Positions 1-7,993 of a stretch of DNA of 26,673 nucleotides are shown in pieces. Each line of letters opens with the position of its first letter. Position 1 is the stretch's first letter. The notes under the pieces were generated by a model that saw only the letters and a program-made list of their open reading frames with translations, was not told where the DNA came from and did not search any database. The stretch is from JAUXLW01 sp964195005 (GTDB lineage Bacteria; Actinomycetota; Acidimicrobiia; Spongiisociales; SHLN01), in NCBI GenBank assembly GCA_964195005.1, contig CAXMOO010000136.1, forward strand, positions 1 through 26,673. Reading direction: 5' to 3'. A program made the translations under genes and the position numbers.

Positions 1-2012
1 TCTGCCACCGCATCCCAGTCGGCGAAGACGAAATTGGGCTTACCGCTGTTCCCCTTGAACTTGAAGTCGCTGTGCTGGCGCACGGTCCCAACCAGCTGTC
101 CGTTCTCGAGCTTCAACGGCGTTTGCAAACCCTCGGTGCCAAAGGTCCGCAGGAGATCATGCGCTCTGATTCCGTCGGCCTGGGCCTTCTCGACGAGGGC
201 TGCGAAATCGCGACGCCCCCCGGCCGACTTAGGGCCCGCCTCTTCGAAGATCTCGTTCGAGTCGTTCCAGTCGAAACCTTCGAAACCCATCTTCCTGCCC
301 ACTTCAGCGAATATCTGCCAGTCCGGACGAGCCTCGCCGGGAGGATCCATGAACTTTTCGTAGATCCGCAACCGCCGCTCGGCGTTGTTGCGGGAGAAGT
401 CCTCTTCTCCCCAGGTGGCAGCAGGAAGCACGAGATCGGCATAGGGGGTCGAGTCGTTCTCATAAATCTCCTGATGGACAATGACCATCCCCCCGTCGTC
501 GATCCGAGCGCGCAGCTGCTCGTAGGCCCGGTCGGGATCTGTGGAGTTGACGGCCGGACCGATTCCTATCAACTTCTCAACGGCAGCCGTCAGTGCCCTG
601 GTCGCCCCCATCGCCCCCAGCCAGTTGGTGCCAATGACCCAACGCATCCTGGTATTGCCTTCTACCAGCCAGCGTTCGGTGTCCATTTCAAGTTTGTTGC
701 CGAGGTACTCGTGGGGGGACTTGTCGAGGGGATAGCCGGCAGCCTTCTGGCCACCTCTCTGATGGCCTCCCATGCGCGAGATCGCTCGGCCTTCTTGACC
801 GACTGATCCAGTGATTACACCCAAATTGGCTATTGCAGCCGTGTTCTCGTAGTTGTGAGACCAGTAAAGGCCCTTCTCGAAGAGGATGGTTGTCTTGGGC
901 CGAGGTCCCCCGCCACCGGTCACCATCGAGGCTGCCTGGCGGATCTTGTCTGCCGGAACCCCGGTCACCGCTTCTGCTCCCTGAGGCGTGAACTCATCAC
1001 GCCCGAATAGGTACTCACGCAGCTCATCAAATGTGCGCGCGAACATCCTCTTGCGCCAGCCACTCTCCTCATCGAGCTCAGCCCGTGAGGCCATGCGGGC
1101 GGTGAAGTCCCCGTCCTCCCAACCCTGCGCCATGATCTCGCGGACGATGGCGTTGTAGAGGCACGTATCGGTGCCGGGTTGGATCTGCAGGTGCAATCCG
1201 CCATTGTCTTCGGCGTAGGCGGCCGTGAATGTGCGGCGGGGATCCACATAGATGATCGTCGCACCACCTACCGCCTGCCAACTGGTGAATCGGACGGTCT
1301 TGGTTTCGTAGGGATCAGATCCAGCAATGAAGAGAACATCTGCCGCCAGGTCGTCGGCGAACGCCGCGCTGAAGGCGTCGATCCCGGAGTCGGTGAGGCC
1401 GGGCACGTCGTCTCCCTCAGCGGGCGCGTGATGCGGGGACCAGTTGGGGGTGGCGATCGCACCGAGCCCCAGTTTGGAGGCTGCAAAAACGTTCTCGTAG
1501 AACTGGTAGGAGTAGATCTTGAAGCCGAGGGCTAACTCAGTGTGGTTTTCGATCGTATGGGTCGCCAGCCTCGCTACCAGGTCGGTGGCGGTGTCCCACG
1601 AGATGGGGGTGAGATTGCCCTGGACACGCAAAAGCGGGAACTTGAGGCGATCAGAAGTGGGACCGGTTGAGGTGTAGAGCTTTTTTGCGAGGGCCCCGCC
1701 GCGCACCGAATGGTTGCCGTCGACGTTGACGACCTCTGAGTCACCGTCGGGAATCACGATTACGTGGTGCGGCTCACCGCCGACAAGGACAACATTGTGC
1801 ATGGTCTCAGAGGGCCACTTGCCGGTGAGCAGGGACACCGGATAGTCCACTCCCAGGGCGTTCTCCCCCGCCACCAGGCCGCCTTCGCTTCCCAGCGGCC
1901 ACGTGTACACCTTGTAACCGCATGCCACGGGGCAGTACTCACAGGCAATCGTGTGCACATTGGCGTCTGTGGGAGGTATCGGGACCGACGCGGGTACGGC
2001 TCGGTTGGTCAC
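1..2012 (-). CDS. aioA: Arsenite oxidase-like molybdopterin large subunit (AioA family), C-terminus cut by window edge
   Basis: Large catalytic subunit of a DMSO-reductase-superfamily enzyme. In AioA it carries bis-MGD molybdenum and a 3Fe-4S cluster and oxidises arsenite to arsenate in the periplasm. About 670 codons are present; roughly the last fifth lies outside the window. The N-terminus has C24-x2-C27-x3-C31 (CEYCPVACGYKVYTWP), followed by S102 in HSVRGG, 78 residues after C24. That is the AioA spacing in which Ser replaces the fourth cluster Cys. Further AioA-like stretches are PGTDTCLYN, R413-M-G-G-H417 and ERRLRIYEKFMDPPG. By eye-alignment, H194, R413 and H417 match the AioA arsenite-site His, Arg and His, but the site Glu is Asp (D202). 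The start is GTG, sharing GTGA with the stop of the upstream Rieske gene, so the two are coupled. No Tat signal is seen, as expected when the small subunit carries it. Iodate reductase (IdrA) or an unassigned sister clade remains possible. Confidence 0.85.
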   Translation of the reverse strand, partial: MTNRAVPASVPIPPTDANVHTIACEYCPVACGYKVYTWPLGSEGGLVAGENALGVDYPVSLLTGKWPSETMHNVVLVGGEPHHVIVIPDGDSEVVNVDGNHSVRGGALAKKLYTSTGPTSDRLKFPLLRVQGNLTPISWDTATDLVARLATHTIENHTELALGFKIYSYQFYENVFAASKLGLGAIATPNWSPHHAPAEGDDVPGLTDSGIDAFSAAFADDLAADVLFIAGSDPYETKTVRFTSWQAVGGATIIYVDPRRTFTAAYAEDNGGLHLQIQPGTDTCLYNAIVREIMAQGWEDGDFTARMASRAELDEESGWRKRMFARTFDELREYLFGRDEFTPQGAEAVTGVPADKIRQAASMVTGGGGPRPKTTILFEKGLYWSHNYENTAAIANLGVITGSVGQEGRAISRMGGHQRGGQKAAGYPLDKSPHEYLGNKLEMDTERWLVEGNTRMRWVIGTNWLGAMGATRALTAAVEKLIGIGPAVNSTDPDRAYEQLRARIDDGGMVIVHQEIYENDSTPYADLVLPAATWGEEDFSRNNAERRLRIYEKFMDPPGEARPDWQIFAEVGRKMGFEGFDWNDSNEIFEEAGPKSAGGRRDFAALVEKAQADGIRAHDLLRTFGTEGLQTPLKLENGQLVGTVRQHSDFKFKGNSGKPNFVFADWDAVA

Positions 2013-2587
2013 GATGACACCAATTCTGCGCCCTGGAGGGTGTTATTGAACCCGTATACGAGCCGAACTACGCCCGTCGCAACTACATCGTCTCCGTCGA
2101 CCTTGAGCAGTATCTGGGGAAGGCTCTGGGTCGCCTGACCGAGTGCGACCTGGCCACCGTGGATCAGATCGAATGTCGAGAAGTGGCACGGGCAGGGCCC
2201 GAGCGCCTTGTGGTCGTGGCGATACTCGCCGATCTCACATCCCATGTGCGTACATATCCGCGAGAAGGCGACGATGTCGCCTTCTCCACCGACGCCGCCG
2301 ACGACTTCTTCGCCCATCTTGACGAGCAGGTTCTTCTGCCCAACCAACGGGTAGTCGAAGTCAACGGGCACGCCCGACTGGAGTTGTGAAACCTGCGCCA
2401 CCGTGACCTCAGGGAAGAAAGCCACCACCGCGGCCGGCCCCGAACCCAGAGTGGTTGTGGTAGTTCCCACCGAACCGTCGTTATTGTCCCGGACAATGAT
2501 CGACACCGGAACGAGAATCCCGATGGCCGTAGCGGCTCCGGTCGCGGCGCCGAGAAAGAGGAACTCACGCCTAGAAAACGGCGCCAT
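2009..2587 (-). CDS. aioB: Rieske 2Fe-2S small subunit with Tat signal (AioB-like)
   Basis: Small electron-transfer subunit of an arsenite-oxidase-type enzyme. It passes electrons from the molybdenum subunit to a periplasmic copper protein or cytochrome c. I chose the ATG at 2587: AAGGGA lies about 6 nt upstream, and the protein then opens MAPFSRREFLFLG, a twin-arginine signal followed by a hydrophobic helix. A longer frame from 2731 adds 48 non-conserved residues and would overlap the divergent cupredoxin gene. Next come a Thr-rich linker and the Rieske domain with CTHMGC and CPCHFSTFD, so the two Cys and two His cluster ligands and both disulfide Cys are present. At 192 aa it is close to the usual AioB length. 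It ends in a 4-nt overlap with the large-subunit gene; small-then-large order matches known aio operons. Confidence 0.87.
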   Translation of the reverse strand: MAPFSRREFLFLGAATGAATAIGILVPVSIIVRDNNDGSVGTTTTTLGSGPAAVVAFFPEVTVAQVSQLQSGVPVDFDYPLVGQKNLLVKMGEEVVGGVGGEGDIVAFSRICTHMGCEIGEYRHDHKALGPCPCHFSTFDLIHGGQVALGQATQSLPQILLKVDGDDVVATGVVRLVYGFNNTLQGAELVSS

Positions 2588-2712
2588 GCGGTCCCTTGAT
2601 GTTGGCCCTGATGGTGGTCGACACGCTAGTACTGAGGCTAGGGCAGAACGGCCAAAGAACGCGGCCTTCCGGCCCATGGTTTCAGTTCCTTCCAACTGCT
2701 GTAGTCGGGTCG
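2588..2712. promoter_or_regulatory. Divergent intergenic region between aioB-like and cupredoxin genes
   Basis: This 125-bp gap separates the Rieske/molybdoenzyme operon (minus strand) from the cupredoxin gene (plus strand), so promoters for both must lie in or near it. A ribosome-binding AAGGGA for the Rieske gene reads on the minus strand just above 2587. On the plus strand a weak -10-like TGTAGT (2700-2705) sits 7 nt before the cupredoxin ATG. I see no clear -35 box and no convincing palindromic operator. Confidence 0.45.
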
Positions 2713-3174
2713 ATGGATTCTGAGGGCTCACAGCCGGGCCGAACCGGCATGTTCTTCATCGGTGGAGCGGCCGGGACCGCCCTGGCAACCGTCATCGGCT
2801 TCATGACCATGATGGCGCTCGACGAAAGCGTGGCACTCACCGCTCCGACTACCGCGACGACGGTCGGAGCGCAGGGGACGCAAGTCACTCTGGTGGATTC
2901 AGCCGACACGTCCATTACATTCTCGGGAACAGAGTTCGCCTATTCCCCGAGTGAGGGAACGGTCTCCGGTGGCTTCGAGCTGATTTTCGAGAACGCGGGC
3001 CGAGTGCTTCACAACCTCGAAATTGAAGGTGTCTCCGGCTTACTGCTGGAGGCAAATCCGGGCAAGAGCTCCGCCGAGACCATCCGGCTCGAACCGGGCA
3101 GCTACACGATATTTTGTTCAATCCCCGGCCATCGCCAGGCGGGAATGGAAGGCGCCCTCACCGTCGAGAGCTGA
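2713..3174 (+). CDS. Membrane-anchored cupredoxin (type 1 copper protein)
   Basis: Small blue-copper electron carrier, 153 aa. Residues 12-36 form one hydrophobic segment, giving an N-terminal anchor or uncleaved signal; a Thr/Ala-rich linker and a cupredoxin beta-barrel follow. The copper ligands are visible: H100 in VLHNLE, then C135-x4-H140-x4-M145 in FCSIPGHRQAGM, the plastocyanin-type ligand loop. It is transcribed away from the Rieske/molybdoenzyme pair across a 125-bp gap. That position suggests it is the periplasmic electron acceptor of that enzyme, the job done by azurin or cytochrome c in known arsenite oxidisers; this is inference. The ATG at 2713 is preferred because an upstream extension would overlap the Rieske gene start. 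Its stop (3172-3174) directly abuts the stop of the convergent DUF4388 gene. Confidence 0.8.
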   Translation: MDSEGSQPGRTGMFFIGGAAGTALATVIGFMTMMALDESVALTAPTTATTVGAQGTQVTLVDSADTSITFSGTEFAYSPSEGTVSGGFELIFENAGRVLHNLEIEGVSGLLLEANPGKSSAETIRLEPGSYTIFCSIPGHRQAGMEGALTVES

Positions 3175-4056
3175 TCAATCTGACGGGTAGGTGCCCTTAC
3201 CGATGTTGCGAATCAGCTCATTGCGCTCTTCTCGGCTGAGGTCTTTACGCGAGAACGCCACCGGTCCCACCTTGGGATCCACCCTGGGAGTCGACGGCTT
3301 TTCGTCGAGCTCCGGCCGCCGAATGGACGGCTGCTCCTTCTTGAGCTCGAGTGGGGACTCCGCCGGTTCAATGGCAGAGTCGCCGGGGTCGGAATCAATG
3401 CGTGGGGACGTTTCAACCTCGCCGGCCACTGCCAGCAAGCCCTGGTTGACGAGTTCGGTGAGCCTCTCGGCGGCCTTGAACTCGGAGACCTCAAGTTTCG
3501 ATGCCACATCCACAATCGAGGCACCACCGCCCACGGTTGACAGCATGGTCCACGTGCTGGCGTCGAGGGTCACTTCCGGCCGGTCGGCAGGAAACTCAGA
3601 GGCGAGCCCAAGTGGGATGGAGGTTGAGGGAATCACTTCCCGAATCCTCCGCCACTCCTCGATTCGATTATCCACCTCGGCCAGGAGGTCGGTGACGGTA
3701 AAAGTGACACCGACATCGAAGCTGCGGGTGGCGCCGGGAGTTCCTTCGTCGAAGTCAAAGGTTCCCGACTTGACAAGCGTAAGCCCATGGAGAACTTCGG
3801 TGAGTTGTTCCTTTATGGCCGGGCGGGCTCCGGCTGGTGACTCTTCGTCGTAATACTCAACTAGGCGGTCCAACTCCGACAACGAGTCCTCCCCGGCGCG
3901 CGTCGTCCCATAGGCCACAAATCCGGATTCGAAGAAAATCCGGCCGCTGAGTGTCGGCGACGCGACTTGCAGTTCACCGGTCGTATCGGCATCCGCCAGT
4001 AAGACCAGGATTTGCCGCAGGCTGAACGTCTTAAGCTTGCCGCTGAGGTGAGACAC
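3175..4056 (-). CDS. DUF4388 (PATAN-type) domain protein
   Basis: A 293-aa soluble protein. Residues about 3-115 fit the DUF4388/PATAN pattern: MSHLSGKLKTFSLRQILVLL, then a GELQV strand and GRIFFESGFVAYG. Residues about 165-215 resemble a small winged-helix-like segment (a TWTMLSTVGGG turn, VSEFKAAERLTELVNQGLL). The C-terminal 80 residues are Pro/Glu/Lys-rich and probably disordered, ending in a short charged helix (RKDLSREERNELIRNIGKG). DUF4388 proteins are often tied to two-component or GTPase signalling in bacteria, but no partner is visible here and I assign no function. The start is GTG at 4056 with GAGAGGA about 5 nt upstream. The gene lies downstream of the recG-rsmD-coaD chain across a 95-bp gap, so it could be its last member. 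Confidence 0.75.
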   Translation of the reverse strand: MSHLSGKLKTFSLRQILVLLADADTTGELQVASPTLSGRIFFESGFVAYGTTRAGEDSLSELDRLVEYYDEESPAGARPAIKEQLTEVLHGLTLVKSGTFDFDEGTPGATRSFDVGVTFTVTDLLAEVDNRIEEWRRIREVIPSTSIPLGLASEFPADRPEVTLDASTWTMLSTVGGGASIVDVASKLEVSEFKAAERLTELVNQGLLAVAGEVETSPRIDSDPGDSAIEPAESPLELKKEQPSIRRPELDEKPSTPRVDPKVGPVAFSRKDLSREERNELIRNIGKGTYPSD

Positions 4057-4151
4057 TGAAATCCTCTCGCTCTACGCGTGATTATCGGAGAGCTGAGAGC
4101 TTGCCTTGAGTGGCTTGCGGCTGCCCAAACCGGTTGGTGGGCCGGCGAGGC

Positions 4152-4688
4152 CTACTCGCTTATGGGGACCTCAGGCGGCGCCGGACGGGAACGGTGGAGG
4201 TCGGCGCGACGATCACGGACCCGCTCTAGAAGATTCGAGAGAAGCATCTCGACCTGCTCGTAGCTCGACCCGGCGAGATCTTCTGACTCGAGCCGGATCT
4301 GACGGGCTTCGGTCTCGGAGTTACGCACCAGGATGTTGGCTTCTTCCACCGCTTCCGTCATTACCTGGGTCTCGGAGACCATTTGCGCCGCCTTATCCTT
4401 GGCTCGGCGCAGCAGCTCGCCTGCCTGCTCATTGGTTTGCTTGATGAAGGCTTCGCGCTCGCGCACCATCCAGCGGGCGGTGCGCAACTCCTCGGGCAAA
4501 ATATCGCGCATGTGGCGCAGCCTGTCTGTCATCTCGTTGCGATCGATCGACGCGTTCCCGGACAACGGCACACCCCGCGCTTGGTCGACCATCAGGATGA
4601 GCTCCTCGACGATATCCTGCAGCTCCCCGACCGTGACCGGTGCCTCCACCACCTGATCACCCTCGTCGATGTCGAACTCGTCCGTCAT
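4152..4688 (-). CDS. DivIVA-like coiled-coil protein
   Basis: A 178-aa, highly charged, largely helical protein with no membrane segment. An acidic N-terminus is followed by VTVGELQDIVEEL, then long heptad-like stretches (about residues 50-165) rich in Glu, Arg and Ala. Actinobacteria commonly encode such a DivIVA-like or ATP-synthase-B-like coiled-coil protein next to coaD, and the position here fits. A role in cell-pole or envelope organisation is inferred from that resemblance only. Its ATG overlaps the coaD stop as ATGA, so it is translationally coupled. It ends 95 bp before the DUF4388 gene. Confidence 0.7.
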   Translation of the reverse strand: MTDEFDIDEGDQVVEAPVTVGELQDIVEELILMVDQARGVPLSGNASIDRNEMTDRLRHMRDILPEELRTARWMVREREAFIKQTNEQAGELLRRAKDKAAQMVSETQVMTEAVEEANILVRNSETEARQIRLESEDLAGSSYEQVEMLLSNLLERVRDRRADLHRSRPAPPEVPISE

Positions 4689-5158
4689 GAATAGCGCTCC
4701 TTTAGTTGTGCGGCAACGGCTGGGGAAACCAGCCCATCCAGGGACCCGCCCAACCTCGCTACGTCCTTTACCAGCGATGAGGAGAGGTAGGCATGCTCCG
4801 GGCTGGTGGGAAGAAACAAGGTATGAACCCCCGATAAGTGATGGTTCATCTGGGCCATCTGCAGCTCGTACTCGAAATCTGACATCGCTCGCAGGCCCTT
4901 GACAATAACGGCAGCCGAACGCTCACGGGCAAAGTCCACCAGAAGTCCCTCAAAGGCCTCAGCATCGACGTTCGACCACTCCGCGGCCACGTCGCGCAAC
5001 ATTGCCACCCGCTCGTCGGCGGTGAACAGCGGCGTTTTCGAAGGGTTCTGAACTACGGCGATGAGCACCTCCTGGAAAACATCCGCCGCCCGCGTAATGA
5101 CATCAAAATGGCCGAGGGTGGGTGGATCGAAGCTGCCGGGAACAACCGCTCGCGTCAT
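4685..5158 (-). CDS. coaD: Phosphopantetheine adenylyltransferase
   Basis: Penultimate enzyme of coenzyme A synthesis: it transfers AMP from ATP to 4'-phosphopantetheine in the cytoplasm. The 157-aa length is typical. The nucleotidyltransferase signature is GSFDPPTLGH (residues 8-17, T/HxGH type). KGLRAMSDFEYE (87-98) and the ATP-loop motif SSSLVK (126-131) follow in the expected order. The ATG shares ATGA with the stop of rsmD upstream, and its own stop shares ATGA with the coiled-coil gene, so it sits mid-chain in a coupled operon. The rsmD-coaD pairing is widely conserved, which makes the assignment secure. Confidence 0.97.
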   Translation of the reverse strand: MTRAVVPGSFDPPTLGHFDVITRAADVFQEVLIAVVQNPSKTPLFTADERVAMLRDVAAEWSNVDAEAFEGLLVDFARERSAAVIVKGLRAMSDFEYELQMAQMNHHLSGVHTLFLPTSPEHAYLSSSLVKDVARLGGSLDGLVSPAVAAQLKERYS

Positions 5159-5697
5159 GATTGCTGCCTACCGTATAGCCAGAGCCGGGTATCGCCATAG
5201 CGGCGCTCGTCGACAAGTACCGTGCCACCGGGTGCCGGTGGGGCTTCCTCTCCCGCCCTGCGATGCAGCACCATCATTCCTCCGTCACCCAACAGCTCGG
5301 CCGTGCCGGACAGCACGTCCTCCACCAACGCTAGCGACAAGTCGTACGGGGGGTCAACGAACACCAGGTCAAACTCGCCTTGAGCCGATCGTAGAAACTG
5401 CTCCACCTTTCCGCAGATGACCTCGCCGTCCAGCAATGTCATATCCAGGTTTTTGCGAATTAGTCCGGCCGCCTCGCGGGCCTTCTCCACAAAGGTCGCA
5501 TCAGCGGCGCCGCGACTCAGAGCTTCTATCCCCAGCGAACCCGATCCGGCAAACAGGTCCAGGATCCGTGCCCCCACAACCTTCTCGCCGAGCGACGAGA
5601 ACAGTCCTTCTTTGGCCCGGTCTGTCAGGGGCCTGGTGCCGGAACCGGGGGGTGCCCTGAGCCGACGCCCCTTGGCCACACCGGCAATGACCCTCAC
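5155..5697 (-). CDS. rsmD: 16S rRNA (guanine(966)-N2)-methyltransferase
   Basis: Methylates G966 of 16S rRNA using S-adenosylmethionine. From the GTG at 5697 the 180-aa protein begins MRVIAGVAKGRRL, the family's typical opening, and that GTG overlaps the recG stop as GTGA. An ATG at 5712 would add five residues and overlap recG further, so I prefer 5697. Motifs: SAM-binding DLFAGSG (residues 47-53), an acidic strand end FVEKA (69-73), and the catalytic VDPPYD (114-119). The gene is coupled upstream to recG and downstream to coaD, each by 4 nt. Confidence 0.95.
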   Translation of the reverse strand: MRVIAGVAKGRRLRAPPGSGTRPLTDRAKEGLFSSLGEKVVGARILDLFAGSGSLGIEALSRGAADATFVEKAREAAGLIRKNLDMTLLDGEVICGKVEQFLRSAQGEFDLVFVDPPYDLSLALVEDVLSGTAELLGDGGMMVLHRRAGEEAPPAPGGTVLVDERRYGDTRLWLYGRQQS

Positions 5698-7901
5698 GAG
5701 ACGAACAACCATTCCACCGAGTCACCGAGGAGGGTCCGCACTTCATCGGCCACAGCTTGATGGCGGCCCAGGGTCGGATCGGCCGCTACCAACGCGAAAG
5801 CTTCGCGCCGGGCATCGATCAGCAGTTGCGCGTCGCGAAGAAGGTCGGCGATGCGCAGGTCGGCCGCCCCGGCCTGGCGGGCGCCGAATACTGTTCCCTG
5901 CCCGCGGATTCGCAGGTCCTCCTCCGCTAATCGGAACCCATCGTCGGAGCTCACCATGGCGCGGAGACGTTCCTCACCTTCGGTCGTCGTGGGGTCGGCT
6001 ACGAGAAAGCAGTAGTTGGGCCCCGTCCCACGACTCAGGCGCCCTCTGAGCTGGTGGAGCTGTGAGAGCCCGAAACGGTCGGCGTCCTCGATCACCATGA
6101 CGGTGGAGTGGGGGATGTCAATGCCGACCTCGATCACCGTGGTCGCGACCAGCACATCGAGCTTTCGATCTCGAAACTCGGCCATCACTCCGGCCTTCTC
6201 CGCGGGCCGCATCTGGCCATGCAGCAAGCCCACGCGAAGATCCGGTAGCAGGGGCTGCAATCGGTCATGCTCGGCCGTAGCCGAGGCAGCCTCCACCTTG
6301 AGACTGTCCTCCACCAATGGGCACACTACGAATGCTTGATTCCCCGCTGCCGTCTCGGTGCGCACTCTCCCGAGCCACTCCTTCTCTCCGGTTGCCGTCT
6401 TGGGGAGGACAACCGTTTGCACCTCAGGCCGGCCGGGAGGCATCTCATCTGCTGCGATGCTGCTGACATCGAGGTCGCCATAAAGGGTCATCGAGAGGGT
6501 CCGGGGAATGGGCGTGGCAGTCATAATCAGCAGATCGGGCTCGGCGGCAACTCCCTTCTGGCGAAGCTGCACTCGTTGATGGACGCCAAACCGGTGCTGC
6601 TCGTCGACCACCGCCACACCGAGTTCGGCGAAATGGACCCCCTCCTGGATAAGAGCATGGGTGCCGACAACGATGTCCACCCGGCCGGCCATGATCTCGT
6701 CGGTGAGCTCCTGGCGGGTGATGGCCTCCCGATAATTCACCTCAGCTTGAGAAGAGGTGAGCAGCGCCATACGCACGGGTCGCTCATGCGTCGCGCCGTG
6801 AAACAGACTGTCCATCCCCTTAGCCTCCAGGGGAGGGGCGATGCCGCCTCCGGCCAGGGCATGCCCGATGCTGAGAAAGTGCTGGACGGCCAGGACTTCG
6901 GTGGGCGCCATAACCGCCCCCTGCAGGCCTCCGTCGACTGCAGTGAGCATTGCCGCGACCGCGACGACCGTCTTCCCGGAGCCAACGTCTCCTAACAAGA
7001 GCCGGTGCATCGGATGAGGCCGGGCCATGTCGGAGCGGATCTCAGCGATCACCCTCTCCTGGGCCGACGTGAGCTCGAAAGGCAGGCCGGCAACAAAAGC
7101 GGCCATCAATCCATCTGGTGAAATCTGATGAGCGATCCCTTGCGCTTCATCGATCTGGCGTCGCTTCTGCAAGGCCAGGGCAACCTCGAGACGAAAGAAC
7201 TCGTCGAATACCAGCCGATCCCGCGCTGGACCGACGTCTTCCAGGGCATTCGGAAAGTGAATCACCTGCAGAGCGGACGACCGGTCGATCAGTTTGAGAC
7301 GTTCCCGGATCTCCTCGGGAATCGGATCCGCTACCGGGAGAGACCTGCCGATGGCGTTGTGGATGCCCCGTCTGACGAATCCCGTGGAAACACCTTTGAT
7401 GCCTGGATGGACCGGCACCACTCTGCCCGTGAGCAACGACTCTCCCGGCCGGTCGAGGACGTCAGCGTCGGGGCTGCTCATCTGCAGCCGCCCCCGCTTA
7501 CGCTCCACTTTTCCGGACAGGGCAACTTCGGTACCGGCGGGAAGTTGGCGCTCCCGAAAAACCTGGTTGAACCAGGTCGCAAAGAGATAGGTTTCGCCGT
7601 CGAAGATCGTGGCGTCGACGATCGCCAGATTCCGCCGCACGCGTCGCACCTTGATTTTCTTCACCGTCCCCACCACCGTCACCTCCTCTCCGAGCGGTAC
7701 GTCAGCGATGGCGGCAACGTTGGAGCGATCGATGTAGCGCCTGGGTACGTGAAAGAGAAGATCGGCCACAGATTCGACGTCCGCTTGAGCGAGCGCGGTA
7801 GCCCGCTTGCCGCTGAGGCCTTTAACGCGCGACACGGGGATAGTGGCCAGGTAGGCCAGCGTACGTGATTCGCCGTCGGGAGTGGAGAGTTCGGAATTCA
7901 C
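5694..7901 (-). CDS. recG: ATP-dependent DNA helicase RecG
   Basis: Branch-migration helicase that reverses stalled forks and processes Holliday junctions. The 735-aa protein has an N-terminal wedge/OB-fold region (about residues 20-170), then the superfamily 2 helicase core: Walker A GDVGSGKT (304-311), APTEVLAVQH (332-341), GTHALIQEGV, DEQHRFG (433-439), TATPIPRTLSMTLYGDLD, LLHGQMRPAEK, and VIEVGIDIP with the LHQLRGR motif near the end. A short extra Gly/Pro-rich stretch at about 350-368 lies between motif Ia and the LTSS region. The start is GTG with no Shine-Dalgarno sequence; a perfect TATAAT ends 6 nt before it, so the mRNA is probably leaderless. It heads the recG-rsmD-coaD-coiled-coil chain. 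Confidence 0.97.
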   Translation of the reverse strand: MNSELSTPDGESRTLAYLATIPVSRVKGLSGKRATALAQADVESVADLLFHVPRRYIDRSNVAAIADVPLGEEVTVVGTVKKIKVRRVRRNLAIVDATIFDGETYLFATWFNQVFRERQLPAGTEVALSGKVERKRGRLQMSSPDADVLDRPGESLLTGRVVPVHPGIKGVSTGFVRRGIHNAIGRSLPVADPIPEEIRERLKLIDRSSALQVIHFPNALEDVGPARDRLVFDEFFRLEVALALQKRRQIDEAQGIAHQISPDGLMAAFVAGLPFELTSAQERVIAEIRSDMARPHPMHRLLLGDVGSGKTVVAVAAMLTAVDGGLQGAVMAPTEVLAVQHFLSIGHALAGGGIAPPLEAKGMDSLFHGATHERPVRMALLTSSQAEVNYREAITRQELTDEIMAGRVDIVVGTHALIQEGVHFAELGVAVVDEQHRFGVHQRVQLRQKGVAAEPDLLIMTATPIPRTLSMTLYGDLDVSSIAADEMPPGRPEVQTVVLPKTATGEKEWLGRVRTETAAGNQAFVVCPLVEDSLKVEAASATAEHDRLQPLLPDLRVGLLHGQMRPAEKAGVMAEFRDRKLDVLVATTVIEVGIDIPHSTVMVIEDADRFGLSQLHQLRGRLSRGTGPNYCFLVADPTTTEGEERLRAMVSSDDGFRLAEEDLRIRGQGTVFGARQAGAADLRIADLLRDAQLLIDARREAFALVAADPTLGRHQAVADEVRTLLGDSVEWLFVS

Positions 7902-7913
7902 GGAGGAATTATA
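7902..7913 (-). promoter_or_regulatory. Leaderless -10 box (TATAAT) for recG
   Basis: On the minus strand, consensus TATAAT (7908-7913) is followed by six bases and then the recG GTG. That spacing puts the transcription start at or next to the start codon. No good -35 match is seen at 16-18 nt. Confidence 0.65.
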
Positions 7914-7967
7914 AGAAACGCCCGCAGGCGACAGCGCGCCCGGGGCCTGCTCCGCACCGCCACGTGC

Positions 7968-7989
7968 TACGCTTTCGCCGCTCGGAGGT
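7968..7989 (+). promoter_or_regulatory. -10 box and ribosome-binding site of rpmB
   Basis: TACGCT (7968-7973) is a plausible -10 box. GGAGGT (7984-7989) is a strong ribosome-binding site four bases before the rpmB ATG at 7994. This fixes the short 62-aa start against a longer in-frame reading from 7865. The gap is shared with the divergent recG promoter. Confidence 0.6.
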
Positions 7990-7993
7990 ACCC

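Noticed and set aside
72..806. Long plus-strand open frame opposite the molybdoenzyme
   Set aside because: It is the antisense shadow of the large-subunit gene; the minus frame shows continuous AioA motifs and this one shows none.
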